A stretch of 64,000 bases of DNA from Woeseiaceae bacterium (GTDB lineage: Bacteria; Pseudomonadota; Gammaproteobacteria; Steroidobacterales; Woeseiaceae): contig JAJFKT010000033.1 in assembly GCA_021773075.1 (NCBI GenBank), forward strand, positions 1-64,000, in the 5' to 3' direction. The notes below the pieces were generated by a model. That model ran no database searches. It saw nothing but the letters and a program-made list of their open reading frames with translations, and had not been told where the DNA came from. Shown in pieces: positions 20,632 to 30,950 of the stretch; the stretch's first letter is position 1, and each line of letters starts with the position of its first letter. The position numbers and the translations under genes are program-made.

Positions 20632-22788
20632 ATGGATTACGCTGCTACAATTTTGTCAAAACTGCCGGGGTCGAATAAGCGCGACCACGGTGTGCGGCGC
20701 CTCGTCGAAACACTCGGGTCTTATCTCCCGGAAGAACAAATCGCACAAATAACGGCTGCATACGAATTCGGTGCGGTGGCGCATTCAGGTCAGTCTCGCA
20801 AAACCGGCGAGGCATACATTACGCATCCGATCGCGGTCGCCCAGGAACTCGCCGAGATGCATCTCGATGCGGAGGCGATTACTGCCGCAATATTGCACGA
20901 CACCGTAGAAGACACCGAGGCCTCGCTTGATGAGATCGCCGAAAAATTCGGCAGTGAGGTTGCGCTGATCGTTGACGGTGTCAGCAAGCTTGATCAAATC
21001 CAGTTTCGCAGTCGTGCGGAGGCGCAGGCCGAGAGCTTCCGCAAGATGATGCTTGCGATGATCGAAGACATTCGTGTCATTTTGGTCAAGCTCGCCGACC
21101 GCCTACACAACATGCAAACCCTCGGCGCGATGCCAGCCGAGAAAAAGAAACGCATCGCGAGAGAAACGCTCGACATCTACGCGCCGATCGCCAATCGATT
21201 GGGCATTAATCGACTTAAGGTGCAGCTCGAGGATCTGGGCTTCAAACATCTGCACCCGTTCCGCTACCGCGTATTGGAAACTGCGCTGAAAAAGAGTCAG
21301 GGCAGTCAGAAACAAATTGTTAAGAAAATTTCCGAAGAGTTCGCCAATGCAATGGCGGACGATGGCATCAAAGGCGAGGTTGTTGGCCGACAGAAACACC
21401 TGTATAGCATTTACAACAAGATGGCAGAAAAGAAGCGACTGCTGTCGGACATCGTGGATGTGTATGGATTCCGGATCGTTTGTGATGATGTGAACATGTG
21501 CTACCAGGTATTGGGTATTGTTCATGGCCTGTACAAGCCGATGCCGGGTCGCTTCAAGGATTACATCGCTATCCCGCGAATCAATGGCTACCAATCACTG
21601 CATACAACCTTGTTCGGGCCGAAAGGGCTGCCGCTCGAAATACAAATTCGAACCCGGGAAATGGATCGGGTCGCCGAGTCAGGTGTTGCCTCGCACTGGA
21701 TTTACAAAGCAGACGAAAAGTCCGACGCCAGTCCGCAGCGACGTACGCGCGAGTGGTTATCGAAACTCGATGAGTTGCAGCAGTCCGGAACATCGGAGGA
21801 ATTCCTCGAAAGCGTCAAGGTGGATCTATTTCCCGACAAAATTTACGTTTTTACGCCCAAAGGCATGATCATGCCTTTGCCCAAGGGTTCGACCACGGTC
21901 GATTTCGCGTATGCGGTACACACTGATATAGGCAACCGCTGCGTCTCGGCCAAGGTGAATCGCGGACTCGTGCCATTACGCACCGAACTGCACAACAGCG
22001 AAACCGTTGAAATAATCACGGCGCGGGGCGCGAAACCGAATCCACATTGGTTAACCTTTGTCCGAACGGCAAAAGCGCGAACAGCGATTCGTCAGCACAT
22101 GAAGAATCTGCGCTCATCGGAGTCAGTCGACCTCGGAAAACGTTTGCTCGATCAGTCGCTAAAGGGTCTGGGGTCCTCACTCCGCAAAATCGGCAAAGTT
22201 CGCATGGCAGCAGCACTTGAAGAGCTCGGCCTGGGCGTCAACACCGAGCTCTTTGAACAGGTTGGCCTCGGCGAGCGACTCGCTCCGCTGACCGCACGTT
22301 TTCTTGCCGGCATTGGCGAGGAAGGAGAGGCGGAGGCGAACCAGGCAAGTCTTATTATCGCTGGCACCGAAGGTATGGTGGTCAGTTATGGCAAATGCTG
22401 CTATCCGATTCCGGGTGATGACGTCATGGGTTATCTGACAGCCGGCCGCGGAGTGGTTATTCACCGTAATCAATGCGGCAATCTCTCCAACTTCAGGAAG
22501 CAACCGGAAAAATGGATTGCGGTAAACTGGGAGAAGGATGTCGGTCGCGACTTTCACTGCCAGATCCAGATTGACACCAAGAATAAACCCGGTGTGCTCG
22601 CGGAAGTTGCAGCAACGATCGGAGATTGCGACTCCAACATAGAGCAGGTGGAGGTACTTGGACGGCATGAGGATTGTTCCGTCCTGTCTTTCTTATTGCA
22701 GGTCAGGGATCGAGTGCATCTCGCGAAGATTATGCGCAATGTGCGTAACATGAAAAACGTCATTCGCGTCTCACGCGATTGCGCGTAA
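20632..22788 (+). CDS. spoT: Bifunctional (p)ppGpp synthetase/hydrolase SpoT
   Basis: Makes and degrades the stringent-response alarmone (p)ppGpp. The 718-residue protein has an N-terminal HD hydrolase domain with an intact HDTVED motif near residue 89 and KLADRLHNM, a RelA-type synthetase domain with [20 protein letters not shown], a TGS domain ([20 protein letters not shown]) and a C-terminal ACT domain. The intact HD residues separate it from RelA, whose hydrolase is dead. It follows rpoZ by 66 bp. Confidence 0.96.
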   Translation: MDYAATILSKLPGSNKRDHGVRRLVETLGSYLPEEQIAQITAAYEFGAVAHSGQSRKTGEAYITHPIAVAQELAEMHLDAEAITAAILHDTVEDTEASLDEIAEKFGSEVALIVDGVSKLDQIQFRSRAEAQAESFRKMMLAMIEDIRVILVKLADRLHNMQTLGAMPAEKKKRIARETLDIYAPIANRLGINRLKVQLEDLGFKHLHPFRYRVLETALKKSQGSQKQIVKKISEEFANAMADDGIKGEVVGRQKHLYSIYNKMAEKKRLLSDIVDVYGFRIVCDDVNMCYQVLGIVHGLYKPMPGRFKDYIAIPRINGYQSLHTTLFGPKGLPLEIQIRTREMDRVAESGVASHWIYKADEKSDASPQRRTREWLSKLDELQQSGTSEEFLESVKVDLFPDKIYVFTPKGMIMPLPKGSTTVDFAYAVHTDIGNRCVSAKVNRGLVPLRTELHNSETVEIITARGAKPNPHWLTFVRTAKARTAIRQHMKNLRSSESVDLGKRLLDQSLKGLGSSLRKIGKVRMAAALEELGLGVNTELFEQVGLGERLAPLTARFLAGIGEEGEAEANQASLIIAGTEGMVVSYGKCCYPIPGDDVMGYLTAGRGVVIHRNQCGNLSNFRKQPEKWIAVNWEKDVGRDFHCQIQIDTKNKPGVLAEVAATIGDCDSNIEQVEVLGRHEDCSVLSFLLQVRDRVHLAKIMRNVRNMKNVIRVSRDCA

Positions 22789-22807
22789 TTTTTTTGGGAA
22801 TTCAGGT

Positions 22808-23188
22808 ATGAGCAAACAGACTATTCACTCAGACGACGCGCCGGCGGCGATCGGTCCGTATTCACAAGCGATAAAGGCCGGGAACCTCGTTTTCCTGTCG
22901 GGACAGATTCCACTGTTGCCCACAACGATGGAGATCGTCGACGGCAACTTCGAGGCGCGCGCCAGGCAAGTCTTCACAAATTTGCAGGCGGTTGCCGAAG
23001 CGGCCGGAGGTTCCCTCAATGATGCCGTAAAGATCACGGTGTTTTTAACCGACCTCGAAAACTTCGCGACCGTGAATACCGTGATGGAAGATTTTTTCGA
23101 GCAGCCCTATCCTGCGCGTGCTGCCGTTGGAGTAGCGTCCTTACCGAAGGGTGTAGACGTCGAGGCAGACGCGGTCCTTGCAATCTGA
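22808..23188 (+). CDS. ridA: RidA-family reactive imine deaminase
   Basis: Hydrolyses reactive enamine/imine products of PLP enzymes, protecting them from damage. The 126-residue protein shows [23 protein letters not shown] and the conserved Arg region [20 protein letters not shown] short ribosome site lies ahead of the ATG. It stands between spoT and recG, where E. coli has trmH; the neighbour gene recG starts inside its last codons. Confidence 0.93.
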   Translation: MSKQTIHSDDAPAAIGPYSQAIKAGNLVFLSGQIPLLPTTMEIVDGNFEARARQVFTNLQAVAEAAGGSLNDAVKITVFLTDLENFATVNTVMEDFFEQPYPARAAVGVASLPKGVDVEADAVLAI

Positions 23189-25250
23189 TTCACCCCTCAC
23201 ATCCCTGAAGGGCGTCGGTCCGGCGCTTGCGGTCAAGCTCGGGAAGCTCAATCTTTACCGGGTAGATGATCTGTTGTTTCTATTGCCATTGCGTTATGAA
23301 GATAGAACGCAACTGGTCAAAATTGGGGCTCTGCAGACGGGCGCACGATGCCTTGTGAGCGGCGAAGTCTTACTATCGGAAACGGTCTTTCGCGGGCGTC
23401 GAAATTTACTCGTACGGCTCAGCGACGGTAGTGCACAATTGACGCTGCGCTTTTTTCATTTTTCTCGTCAACAGCAAGCTCAGTTTCAAGTCGGTAAGCA
23501 TGTCACCTGCTTTGGCGAAGTACGGCGAGGTAAATCCGGCTTCGAGATGATTCATCCGGAGTATCGTGTTCTGCGCGATGAGCAGGAAGCCGTCACCGAC
23601 GACTCACTCACGCCGATCTACCCTGCCACCGAAGGCGTACAACAAGGACGCCTTCGGAACCTGACCGATCAGGCTTTGGCACATATGGTCGCGTCGCCAC
23701 CGGAGGAGCTACTGCCCGGCTCGATCAAGGAAAAACTCGGCATGCCGTCCCTCGCCGACGCGATTTTGTATTTACACCGCCCGCCTGCGGATGCCGATGT
23801 AAAAGAAATGCTGGCCGGCACGCACCCCTGCCAGCAACGGCTTGCCTTCGAAGAACTCCTGGCACACTACCTAAGCTTGCGCAAGCTGCGCGCGCTGGCC
23901 GCTACCGAGGATGCGGTCGCAATGATTGATGGCAACGAAGACGTAAGCGGTTTCGTCGCAGACCTGCCGTTCAGGCTGACTGCTGCGCAAGACCGTGTCG
24001 TTGGCGACATTCTCAATGATCTTGCGCAACCCCACCCAATGATGCGACTCATTCAGGGTGACGTTGGTTCAGGCAAGACGGTGGTCGCTGCAATCGCTTG
24101 TATCAAGTCCATCGCCTGCGGGGTTCAGGCTGCAATCATGGCGCCAACTGAAATCCTCGCTGAGCAGCACTGGCGCAGCTTTTCTGACTGGTTTCGCCCG
24201 CTGGGTATTGAGCCCGCCTGGTTAAGCGGCAGTCAACGAGCTGCCGCGCGGCGCGAGTCACTGGCGGCCATTGCAAACGGAAACGCGCCACTCGTTGTTG
24301 GTACCCACGCTCTGTTTCAAGAGGGTGTGGACTTTCATCGTCTCGGACTGGTTGTCATTGATGAACAACATCGGTTTGGCGTTCATCAACGCATGGCTTT
24401 GCGAGACAAAGGCATATCGGCTGATGGCCAGCCGCACCAGCTGGTAATGACGGCAACGCCGATTCCTCGAACGCTTGCGATGGCCGCCTATGCTGATCTC
24501 GATACCTCTGTTATCGATGAACTTCCGCCAGGTCGACAACCGGTTTCAACAATCGCCATTCCCGAAACCCGGCGTGGCGAGGTTGTTGAGCGAGTGCGCC
24601 TGGCTTGTGCTTCAGGACAGCAAGCCTACTGGGTATGCCCGTTGATTGAAGAGTCGGAGGTACTCGACTATCAGGCGGCAGAGGCGAGCTACCAGATGCT
24701 TACCGAAGCCTTGCCGGATTTACGCATTGGCCTCGTTCACGGCCGTATGCGTGCCGCTGAAAAAGAGCGGGGTATGAAAACGTTCAAGGAGGGCCTTATT
24801 CAGCTGCTGGTCGCGACCACTGTTATCGAGGTTGGGGTCGATGTGCCAAACGCGAGCTTGATGATCATAGAAAATTCAGAGCGCATGGGCCTTTCGCAGT
24901 TGCATCAGTTGCGTGGGCGGGTCGGTCGTGGTGCCGTGCAAAGTCACTGTGTGCTGTTGTATAGGTCACCACTCGGCCGAATCGCAAAAGAGCGCCTTGC
25001 TGTATTGCGCGATACCAACGACGGGTTCGTCGTCGCACAGCGTGATCTCGAACTACGGGGTCCCGGAGAACTGTTGGGCACAAAGCAGACCGGACTGCCA
25101 GATTATCGGATTGCCAATCTCGTCCGGGATGCCGAACTAATGCCACAGGTACAGATCACCGCGGAGACGCTCCACAAGCAATCCGAACATCGCTCAGCAG
25201 CAATAGTACGACGTTGGTTAGGTGACGCCAGCCGATACGGGAAAGTGTAA
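23178..25250 (+). CDS. recG: ATP-dependent DNA helicase RecG
   Basis: Branch-migration helicase that remodels stalled forks and R-loops. The 690-residue protein begins with the wedge-domain [35 protein letters not shown] region, then carries Walker [12 protein letters not shown], the DEQH Walker B box (VIDEQHRFG), [11 protein letters not shown] and the C-terminal TRG motif region [10 protein letters not shown]. The best start is a TTG at 23178, overlapping ridA by 11 bp; there is no closer ATG that keeps the wedge intact. Confidence 0.95.
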   Translation: MQSDSPLTSLKGVGPALAVKLGKLNLYRVDDLLFLLPLRYEDRTQLVKIGALQTGARCLVSGEVLLSETVFRGRRNLLVRLSDGSAQLTLRFFHFSRQQQAQFQVGKHVTCFGEVRRGKSGFEMIHPEYRVLRDEQEAVTDDSLTPIYPATEGVQQGRLRNLTDQALAHMVASPPEELLPGSIKEKLGMPSLADAILYLHRPPADADVKEMLAGTHPCQQRLAFEELLAHYLSLRKLRALAATEDAVAMIDGNEDVSGFVADLPFRLTAAQDRVVGDILNDLAQPHPMMRLIQGDVGSGKTVVAAIACIKSIACGVQAAIMAPTEILAEQHWRSFSDWFRPLGIEPAWLSGSQRAAARRESLAAIANGNAPLVVGTHALFQEGVDFHRLGLVVIDEQHRFGVHQRMALRDKGISADGQPHQLVMTATPIPRTLAMAAYADLDTSVIDELPPGRQPVSTIAIPETRRGEVVERVRLACASGQQAYWVCPLIEESEVLDYQAAEASYQMLTEALPDLRIGLVHGRMRAAEKERGMKTFKEGLIQLLVATTVIEVGVDVPNASLMIIENSERMGLSQLHQLRGRVGRGAVQSHCVLLYRSPLGRIAKERLAVLRDTNDGFVVAQRDLELRGPGELLGTKQTGLPDYRIANLVRDAELMPQVQITAETLHKQSEHRSAAIVRRWLGDASRYGKV

Positions 25251-25260
25251 ACTCAGCTCC

Positions 25261-26166
25261 ATGAACAAGCTCCTCGCCCCCAACTTCGCTCCAGAGCTGA
25301 TAGGTCAGCTCAGAAATTACGGCAAACTGATGCGCATCGACAAGCCAATCGGGATCTGGCTTTTGTTGTGGCCGACGTTGTGGAGTTTGTGGCTCGCCGG
25401 CGACGGCACGCCCGATCAGGGTCTGTTTGTCGTGTTTGTGCTCGGCGTCATCGTGATGCGATCCGCTGGCTGTGTACTGAACGACTATGTCGATCGCAAG
25501 ATTGACCCCTACGTCGAGCGCACCCGAACCCGTCCGATCGCATCCGGTGCAGTGGCACCTTTGGAAGCCCTCGTTTTATTCGCTGCATTGAGTCTGATTG
25601 CAGTCGGGCTGGCCTCAATGCTAAATCGTCCCGCACAGTTGCTGGCAATCGTTGCCGCCAGCCTGACTATCGCCTACCCCTTCGTCAAACGCTTCGTTTC
25701 GATTCCACAGTTCGTTCTCGGCGCGGCATTTGGCTGGGCGGTACCCATGGCTTTTGCGGCACAGACCGGGGAGACCCCCGAGCTGGCATGGCTCGTATTC
25801 GGCACAGCTATGATTTGGGCTGTCATTTACGACACCTTTTACGCCATGGTTGATCGCGAGGATGACCTCAAAGTCGGAATGAAGTCGACAGCGATACTCT
25901 TCGGCGAGGTCGATATTTTTGTGATCGCTGGTCTGCAATTGGTCATGCTCACCGCGTTGGTGTTGATCGGCTATCGAGCTGAGCTCAGCGTCTGGTATTA
26001 TTTTTCAGTTCTGATCGCAGCAACGATGATGGCATTTCACCTCTGGCTTGCTCGAGACCGGCAGCCCGCGGGGTGTTTCGAGGCCTTCCTGCACAATCAC
26101 TACATCGGCATGATCGTGTTTATCGGCATCGTTCTTCATTACACCTTCAACCCGACAGGGGCCTGA
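25261..26166 (+). CDS. ubiA: 4-Hydroxybenzoate polyprenyltransferase
   Basis: Integral membrane enzyme attaching the polyprenyl tail to 4-hydroxybenzoate in ubiquinone synthesis. From the ATG at 25261 it has 301 residues and about eight membrane helices. Both Asp-rich prenyl-diphosphate motifs are visible: NDYVDRKID near residue 77 and YDTFYAMVDREDD near 195. It starts 10 bp after recG. The partner ubiC (chorismate lyase), often adjacent, is not in the window. Confidence 0.95.
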   Translation: MNKLLAPNFAPELIGQLRNYGKLMRIDKPIGIWLLLWPTLWSLWLAGDGTPDQGLFVVFVLGVIVMRSAGCVLNDYVDRKIDPYVERTRTRPIASGAVAPLEALVLFAALSLIAVGLASMLNRPAQLLAIVAASLTIAYPFVKRFVSIPQFVLGAAFGWAVPMAFAAQTGETPELAWLVFGTAMIWAVIYDTFYAMVDREDDLKVGMKSTAILFGEVDIFVIAGLQLVMLTALVLIGYRAELSVWYYFSVLIAATMMAFHLWLARDRQPAGCFEAFLHNHYIGMIVFIGIVLHYTFNPTGA

Positions 26167-26170
26167 TTGA

Positions 26171-26734
26171 ATGGCGAGCGCAGAGGAACTGCTTCGTGAC
26201 GCTCAACACGCCTTTCAGAACATCACTCCCGGATCAGCGGATGAGAAAAAATACACGGCACGCGCCAAAAAGCTGGCACATCGCATAGTCAGGAAGTACC
26301 CAGCGAGTATTGAGGCGGAGCAGGCGCGCGCAGTCCTCCGAAGCCTTGGCGAAATGCTTGCGATCTCAAAGTCAGTCGATCGCGCTCATTCGCGACACTC
26401 ACATCAGGCAAGCTGGGAAACGCCGCACAAGAATCATTCGCAGAACGATGAGCCAACACGTCAGGATGTTGTGAATAAACTGGCGGCTGTGACAGAGGCC
26501 TTTCGACTGCAAAGGGAAGGTGACGCTTCGTCGGATGAAGCTAGCTGGCAGGACATTTGGCAAAAGTTCGCGGACCTCTCGTATTTTAAGAAGAAAATTG
26601 TTGTCTTCGTGATGTTTTTCGTATTTGTAATTTTCGGCAACTTGCCGTTCCTGCTGTTCGCATTTGTCTTTTATGTTTTTCGACCGAAACTAATCCGCCG
26701 GCATATTTACAACGTCCTCAGCGCGATCGCGTAG
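26171..26734 (+). CDS. Unrecognised protein with C-terminal membrane anchor
   Basis: A 187-residue protein directly after ubiA (4-bp gap, GGGG ahead of the ATG). I do not recognise the family. The first 60 residues are helical and charged and read like a TPR-type repeat (KKLAHRIVRKYPASIEAEQARAVL is the core, positions about 36-59). A polar, His/Asn-rich linker covers 75-110. Residues about 138-170 are strongly hydrophobic (two closely packed helices), flanked by KKK and RPKLIRRH, so the protein is probably anchored in the inner membrane with its N-terminal part in the cytoplasm. No signal peptide. Confidence 0.75.
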   Translation: MASAEELLRDAQHAFQNITPGSADEKKYTARAKKLAHRIVRKYPASIEAEQARAVLRSLGEMLAISKSVDRAHSRHSHQASWETPHKNHSQNDEPTRQDVVNKLAAVTEAFRLQREGDASSDEASWQDIWQKFADLSYFKKKIVVFVMFFVFVIFGNLPFLLFAFVFYVFRPKLIRRHIYNVLSAIA

Positions 26735-26745
26735 GGGTCGTTTTT

Positions 26746-27414
26746 CTAATGTCCGGCTCGCGCAATAGCGAGCACGCTAACCTTGGCAACGCCGGCGGAC
26801 AGCAGCGTTTTCGCAACCGCCTGCACCGTCGTTCCAGTCGTAATCACATCGTCAATGATGAGCACATGCTTGCGCTGAATCGGGGTCGGTGCAATGAAGG
26901 CCTGGCGAAGATTCTCTGCACGCTCAACAGCGGCGAGACCGGATTGAAATGGCGTTGCCTTGCAGCGCCGTACGGAGCGGATAACCGGCACGCCGACAGA
27001 CTTAGCCAATGGCTTGGCTAGCTCGCTAGCCTGATTAAAGCCGCGCAGCGTTTTTCTGCGCCAGTGCAGCGGAACCGCCAGAGCTGCATCTATGTCTTCC
27101 GGCAAAAACGATCGCCCCTCGCGAAGAATCTCAACGAAGGCCGGCGCATAAAATAGCTTGCGATCAAATTTTAGAGCCTTGATCGCGACATCGACAGGAA
27201 ATGCGTACTGCAACATGGCGACCGAACAATCGAGAACGCCAGGTGTCAGCGAGAGCGGCGCTTCGTTCCAGGGAAGATCGTCGAAACACGCGTCACAAAT
27301 GTTTTCTTTTACTACGGGAAGCATCCCGCAAAACGCGCAGCTGGATGGCGCAAGAAAGTTTCTGATCCACACCTGGGTAGTCTCACGGAAATCGCACGCG
27401 ATCTCGCGCTGCAT
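26746..27414 (-). CDS. comF: ComF-family phosphoribosyltransferase-like protein
   Basis: Member of the ComF/GntX family, needed for DNA uptake in naturally competent bacteria. The 222-residue protein has an N-terminal zinc-finger-like CAFCG...ICDACFDD (about residues 27-52) and a C-terminal phosphoribosyltransferase motif VLIIDDVITTGTT. It diverges from bioC with 32 bp between starts, so the promoters overlap. The same window carries the pilQ secretin complex, and recG, so competence is possible but not shown. Confidence 0.92.
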   Translation of the reverse strand: MQREIACDFRETTQVWIRNFLAPSSCAFCGMLPVVKENICDACFDDLPWNEAPLSLTPGVLDCSVAMLQYAFPVDVAIKALKFDRKLFYAPAFVEILREGRSFLPEDIDAALAVPLHWRRKTLRGFNQASELAKPLAKSVGVPVIRSVRRCKATPFQSGLAAVERAENLRQAFIAPTPIQRKHVLIIDDVITTGTTVQAVAKTLLSAGVAKVSVLAIARAGH

Positions 27415-27446
27415 TTTTGGTCAAAAAGCGTGCTAACGTCTCGCCG

Positions 27447-28295
27447 ATGTTTCGGCAAAAACACATTCGGCGTCAATTTGAGCGCGCTGCAAGCGGCTTC
27501 GACAATGCTGATTTCGTGCATAGCGTCACTCGCGAGGGCCTGCTGACCCGACTCGAGCCACTGTTGGTGGATGCAAAGACAGTCCTCGATCTGGGCTGCG
27601 CGACCGGCGCAGCGAGCCAGGCACTGGCAAAGCGATTCAAGGGTTCGAGAGTCACTTCGGTCGATATCGCGCACAACATGCTGACAAAAGCGCGCGCGCG
27701 AAAATCGTGGCTATCGAAGATGTCGTTCGCCCAGGCAAGTGCGGATCAGCTACCGTTCGCGGACGCGAGCGTCGACGTCGTGTTTTCGAATCTACTGTTG
27801 CCCTGGCTTGCCGATCCAGGCCTTGCATTCGCCGAAATCGCACGTGTGCTTCGAAAAGGTGGCCTTTTCGCTTTTGCGACGCTCGGCCCTGACAGCTTTC
27901 AAGAGCTGGCGCGGGCCTGGAAACAGGTGGATGACGGCGTTCATATCAACCGCTTCCCGGACATGCACAACCTCGGTGACGGCCTCGTCAATGCCGGGCT
28001 TGGCGATCCCGTGCTGGATGTAGACCGTCTCGCTGTAAGCTACGACAACAAACAGCGGCTGTTTAGTGATCTGTTTGCCGTTGGGGCACGCAACGCCTTG
28101 CAGCACAGAAACGCGACCCTTACCGGTAAGGGACGCTTCGCTTCGATGCTTGCGGCACTTGACGAGACGGCCATCGGCGGCAAGATCAGCCTGGATCTGG
28201 AGCTGGTTTTCGGCCATTGCTGGGGGGTGGGGCCAAAATTTGACCCCACAAATTATCGAATAAGCGCGACGGATATTCCGATCCGACGCACTTGA
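27447..28295 (+). CDS. bioC: Malonyl-ACP O-methyltransferase (biotin synthesis)
   Basis: SAM-dependent methyltransferase that caps malonyl-ACP to start pimelate synthesis for biotin. From the ATG at 27447 the protein has 282 residues, with the start typical of the family (FRQKHIRRQFERAASGFDNA), SAM motif I VLDLGCATGAAS and FSNLLLPWLADP. An upstream in-frame TTG at 27417 is less likely. The last 30 codons pass through a GGGG/CCCC hairpin (28227-28249) that may be an inserted repeat. Other bio genes are not in the window. Confidence 0.88.
   Translation: MFRQKHIRRQFERAASGFDNADFVHSVTREGLLTRLEPLLVDAKTVLDLGCATGAASQALAKRFKGSRVTSVDIAHNMLTKARARKSWLSKMSFAQASADQLPFADASVDVVFSNLLLPWLADPGLAFAEIARVLRKGGLFAFATLGPDSFQELARAWKQVDDGVHINRFPDMHNLGDGLVNAGLGDPVLDVDRLAVSYDNKQRLFSDLFAVGARNALQHRNATLTGKGRFASMLAALDETAIGGKISLDLELVFGHCWGVGPKFDPTNYRISATDIPIRRT
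28227..28249. repeat. REP-like palindrome in the 3' end of bioC
   Basis: GTGGGG (28227-28232) and CCCCAC (28244-28249) form a perfect stem around CCAAAATTTGA. The GGGGTCAAATTT core resembles short palindromes scattered by REP-associated elements, and a related palindrome lies at 52103-52127. It is read in frame near the BioC C terminus. Confidence 0.45.
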
Positions 28296-28554
28296 TTCGA
28301 TCACCATAAAAGATTCGCATGTATCTTGTTGTTTAATAAGGACTTCGATCTTTGACCTTCGTGTAGTGCGGATTGCATGGCCGAGACGATTTAAGTACAC
28401 TTCGCGAGCTTTTCGGCGGACTGACCCAGTCAGATCGGCCAACAGACGAATTCCCGGTGTTCCCGGGCCATGCAGAACCTACCGGTTCGATAATTCGTCA
28501 GCCCGGTAATTTTTTAAGTGCGGCTGCAGGTGTGGCTCGCAAGGTGAACAATCA
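28296..28554 (+). promoter_or_regulatory. Leader and probable promoter region of the cytochrome oxidase operon
   Basis: A 259-bp gap between bioC and coxB. It must contain the main promoter of the oxidase operon, but I see no clear sigma-70 pair: TTGACC at 28354-28359 lacks a good -10 box at the right distance. No T-tailed hairpin closes bioC. A 61-codon open frame here (28373-28558) shows no ribosome site and is not called. Confidence 0.35.
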
Positions 28555-29340
28555 ATGATACGAAATTCGTTTTTGAGCTTGCTCGGTCTGATATTGGCCA
28601 GCACGGCGAATGCCGATTGGGCGCTCAACATGCCCAAGGGCGTCACAGACCTCAGCCTTGAGACTTACAGCCTGCACATGATGGTGTTTTGGTGGTGTGT
28701 AGCGATCGGCGTCGTCGTTTTCGGCGTAATGATCGTCTCGTTGTTTAAACACAGAAAATCTTCCGGCGTCGAACCGGCGAACTTTTCGCACAGCACGACC
28801 GCCGAAGTTATCTGGACCGCAATACCTATCGTCATCCTGGTTCTCATGGCCATACCGACCGCGGAGACAATGGTGAAAATGGAGGACTCACGAAATCCTG
28901 ACTTGTCGATTGTCGTAACCGCCTATCAATGGAAGTGGCACTACAAGTATCAGGACGAAAGCGTTGAGTTTTTCTCCAGCCTCGCGCGCTCGAGCGTCAA
29001 CGCGCGCCGCAAACAGTCCGGTGTCGATCCATACTCTGTCGACAACTACTTGCTGGATGTTGACAATCCTGTGGTTGTTCCGCGCGGCGCGAAAGTTCGA
29101 CTGTTGTTCACTTCGAACGATGTGATTCACTCTTGGTGGGTAATTGATCTCGCCGTCAAGAAAGACGCCATTCCCGGTATCGTAAACGAGGCCTGGTTTC
29201 GCGCGAACGAAACCGGCACCTATCGCGGCCAGTGCGCTGAATTGTGTGGCAAGGATCACGGCTACATGCCGATTGTTGTCGAAGTCGTCGAGCCCGAGGC
29301 ATATGAAGCCTGGGTCGAAAGCCATGACGCGGAGCTATAA
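28555..29340 (+). CDS. coxB: Cytochrome c oxidase subunit II
   Basis: Receives electrons from cytochrome c through its CuA centre and passes them to subunit I. The 261-residue protein has a signal peptide (cleavage near STANA), two membrane helices (about 40-60 and 80-100), and a periplasmic cupredoxin domain with the CuA ligands in CAELCGKDHGYM and the His of DVIHSWWV. It has no fused cytochrome c domain, as in aa3 rather than caa3 oxidases. It is followed by coxA after 3 bp. Confidence 0.96.
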   Translation: MIRNSFLSLLGLILASTANADWALNMPKGVTDLSLETYSLHMMVFWWCVAIGVVVFGVMIVSLFKHRKSSGVEPANFSHSTTAEVIWTAIPIVILVLMAIPTAETMVKMEDSRNPDLSIVVTAYQWKWHYKYQDESVEFFSSLARSSVNARRKQSGVDPYSVDNYLLDVDNPVVVPRGAKVRLLFTSNDVIHSWWVIDLAVKKDAIPGIVNEAWFRANETGTYRGQCAELCGKDHGYMPIVVEVVEPEAYEAWVESHDAEL

Positions 29341-29343
29341 GAA

Positions 29344-30948
29344 ATGAATACTGCTGTAACTGACGCTCACGATTCACACGACGAACATCACGGTCCCGCG
29401 AAGGGCATTGGGCGCTGGTTGTTCTCAACCAGCCATAAAGACATCGGCACGATGTATCTCATCTTCAGCCTCACGATGTTCTTCGTCGGCGGCACGATGG
29501 CAATGGTCATTCGTTCTGAACTTGCGATCCCGGGCCTGCAGTTCGTGCACCCCGAATTTTTTAACCAGATGACCACCATGCACGCGCTGATCATGGTATT
29601 CGGCGCGGTCATGCCGGCCTTTGTCGGGCTCGCCAACTGGATGATTCCGCTTATGATTGGGGCGCCAGATATGGCGTTACCGCGCATGAACAACTGGTCG
29701 TTCTGGATCCTGCCGATTGCTTTCAGTATTTTGCTGTCCACATTGCTTATGCCAGGCGGAGCTCCTGCCGGCGGCTGGACGATGTATCCACCGCTGGTAT
29801 TGCAGACCGGCGACTCGTTCCCGTTCCTGATTTTTTCGGTCCATCTGATGGGTATTTCTTCCATCATGGGCGCGATCAACATCATCGTTACGGTTATTAA
29901 CATGCGTGCACCGGACATGTCGCTTCTGAAGATGCCGATGTTTGTCTGGACCTGGTTGATAACTGCCTATTTGCTGATCGCGGTAATGCCCGTGCTGGCT
30001 GGCGCAGTAACGATGCTGTTAACCGATCAGTTCTTCGGTACCAGCTTCTTCCTTGCGGCCGGTGGCGGCGACCCCGTCATGTTCCAGCACATTTTCTGGT
30101 TCTTCGGACACCCCGAGGTCTACATCATGATTCTGCCGGCATTCGGTGTCGTCTCAGAAGTCATTCCAACCTTCGCTCGCAAGAAATTATTTGGTCATGA
30201 CTCGATGGTTTACGCGGCTTCGTGTATTGCGTTCCTGTCTTTCATCGTCTGGGCACACCACATGTTCACGGTAGGCATGCCGTTGACGGGTCAGCTGTTC
30301 TTCATGTTTGCCACAATGCTGATCGCTGTCCCAACCGGCGTGAAAATCTTTAACTGGGTTGCGACAATGTGGCGCGGTGCCATGACTTTCGAGACACCGA
30401 TGCTATTTTCACTCGCGTTCATCTTTCTTTTCACGATCGGGGGTTTCTCAGGTCTGGCGCTCGCGATTCAACCGGCCGACGTGCAATACCATGACACCTA
30501 CTATGTTGTTGCTCACTTCCATTACGTTTTAGTGCCGGGCTCGGTGTTCGCCATTATGGCGGGTGCGTATTACTGGCTACCGAAGTGGACCGGCCACATG
30601 TACAACGAGACACTAGGCAAAGTGCACTTCTGGGCATCGGCCATTTTCGTGAATATCACATTTTTCCCGATGCACTTCTTGGGCCTTGCGGGCATGCCGC
30701 GACGAATTCCGGACTATTCAACGCAGTTCTCAGACTTCAATACCGTCGCGAGCATCGGCGCTATCGGCTTCGGACTGTCTCAGCTTCTCTTCGTGTGGGT
30801 CATCCTGACCGCGAATAAAGGGGCGAAAGCAACAGACCGTGTCTGGGAAGGGTCCCACGGCCTTGAATGGACCGTGCCATCACCAGCGCCATACCACACT
30901 TTCGACACACCACCGCAGGCGCGCATCGCTAACGAGGCCTTTGATTAA
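29344..30948 (+). CDS. coxA: Cytochrome c oxidase subunit I
   Basis: Catalytic subunit of the heme-copper oxidase in the inner membrane; binds a low-spin heme and the binuclear heme-CuB centre. The 534-residue protein has about 12 helices and the expected signatures: MTTMHALIMVFG with a heme ligand His, WFFGHPEVYIMILPAFG with CuB His and the cross-linked Tyr, AHHMFTVG, and HDTYYVVAHFHYVL with the last heme ligands. The Glu of HPEV and the K-channel residues mark it as an A1-type oxidase. Confidence 0.97.
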   Translation: MNTAVTDAHDSHDEHHGPAKGIGRWLFSTSHKDIGTMYLIFSLTMFFVGGTMAMVIRSELAIPGLQFVHPEFFNQMTTMHALIMVFGAVMPAFVGLANWMIPLMIGAPDMALPRMNNWSFWILPIAFSILLSTLLMPGGAPAGGWTMYPPLVLQTGDSFPFLIFSVHLMGISSIMGAINIIVTVINMRAPDMSLLKMPMFVWTWLITAYLLIAVMPVLAGAVTMLLTDQFFGTSFFLAAGGGDPVMFQHIFWFFGHPEVYIMILPAFGVVSEVIPTFARKKLFGHDSMVYAASCIAFLSFIVWAHHMFTVGMPLTGQLFFMFATMLIAVPTGVKIFNWVATMWRGAMTFETPMLFSLAFIFLFTIGGFSGLALAIQPADVQYHDTYYVVAHFHYVLVPGSVFAIMAGAYYWLPKWTGHMYNETLGKVHFWASAIFVNITFFPMHFLGLAGMPRRIPDYSTQFSDFNTVASIGAIGFGLSQLLFVWVILTANKGAKATDRVWEGSHGLEWTVPSPAPYHTFDTPPQARIANEAFD

Positions 30949-30950
30949 AT

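Noticed and set aside
28373..28558. 61-codon frame before coxB
   Set aside because: It overlaps the coxB start and lies in the leader; no ribosome site or similarity was seen.
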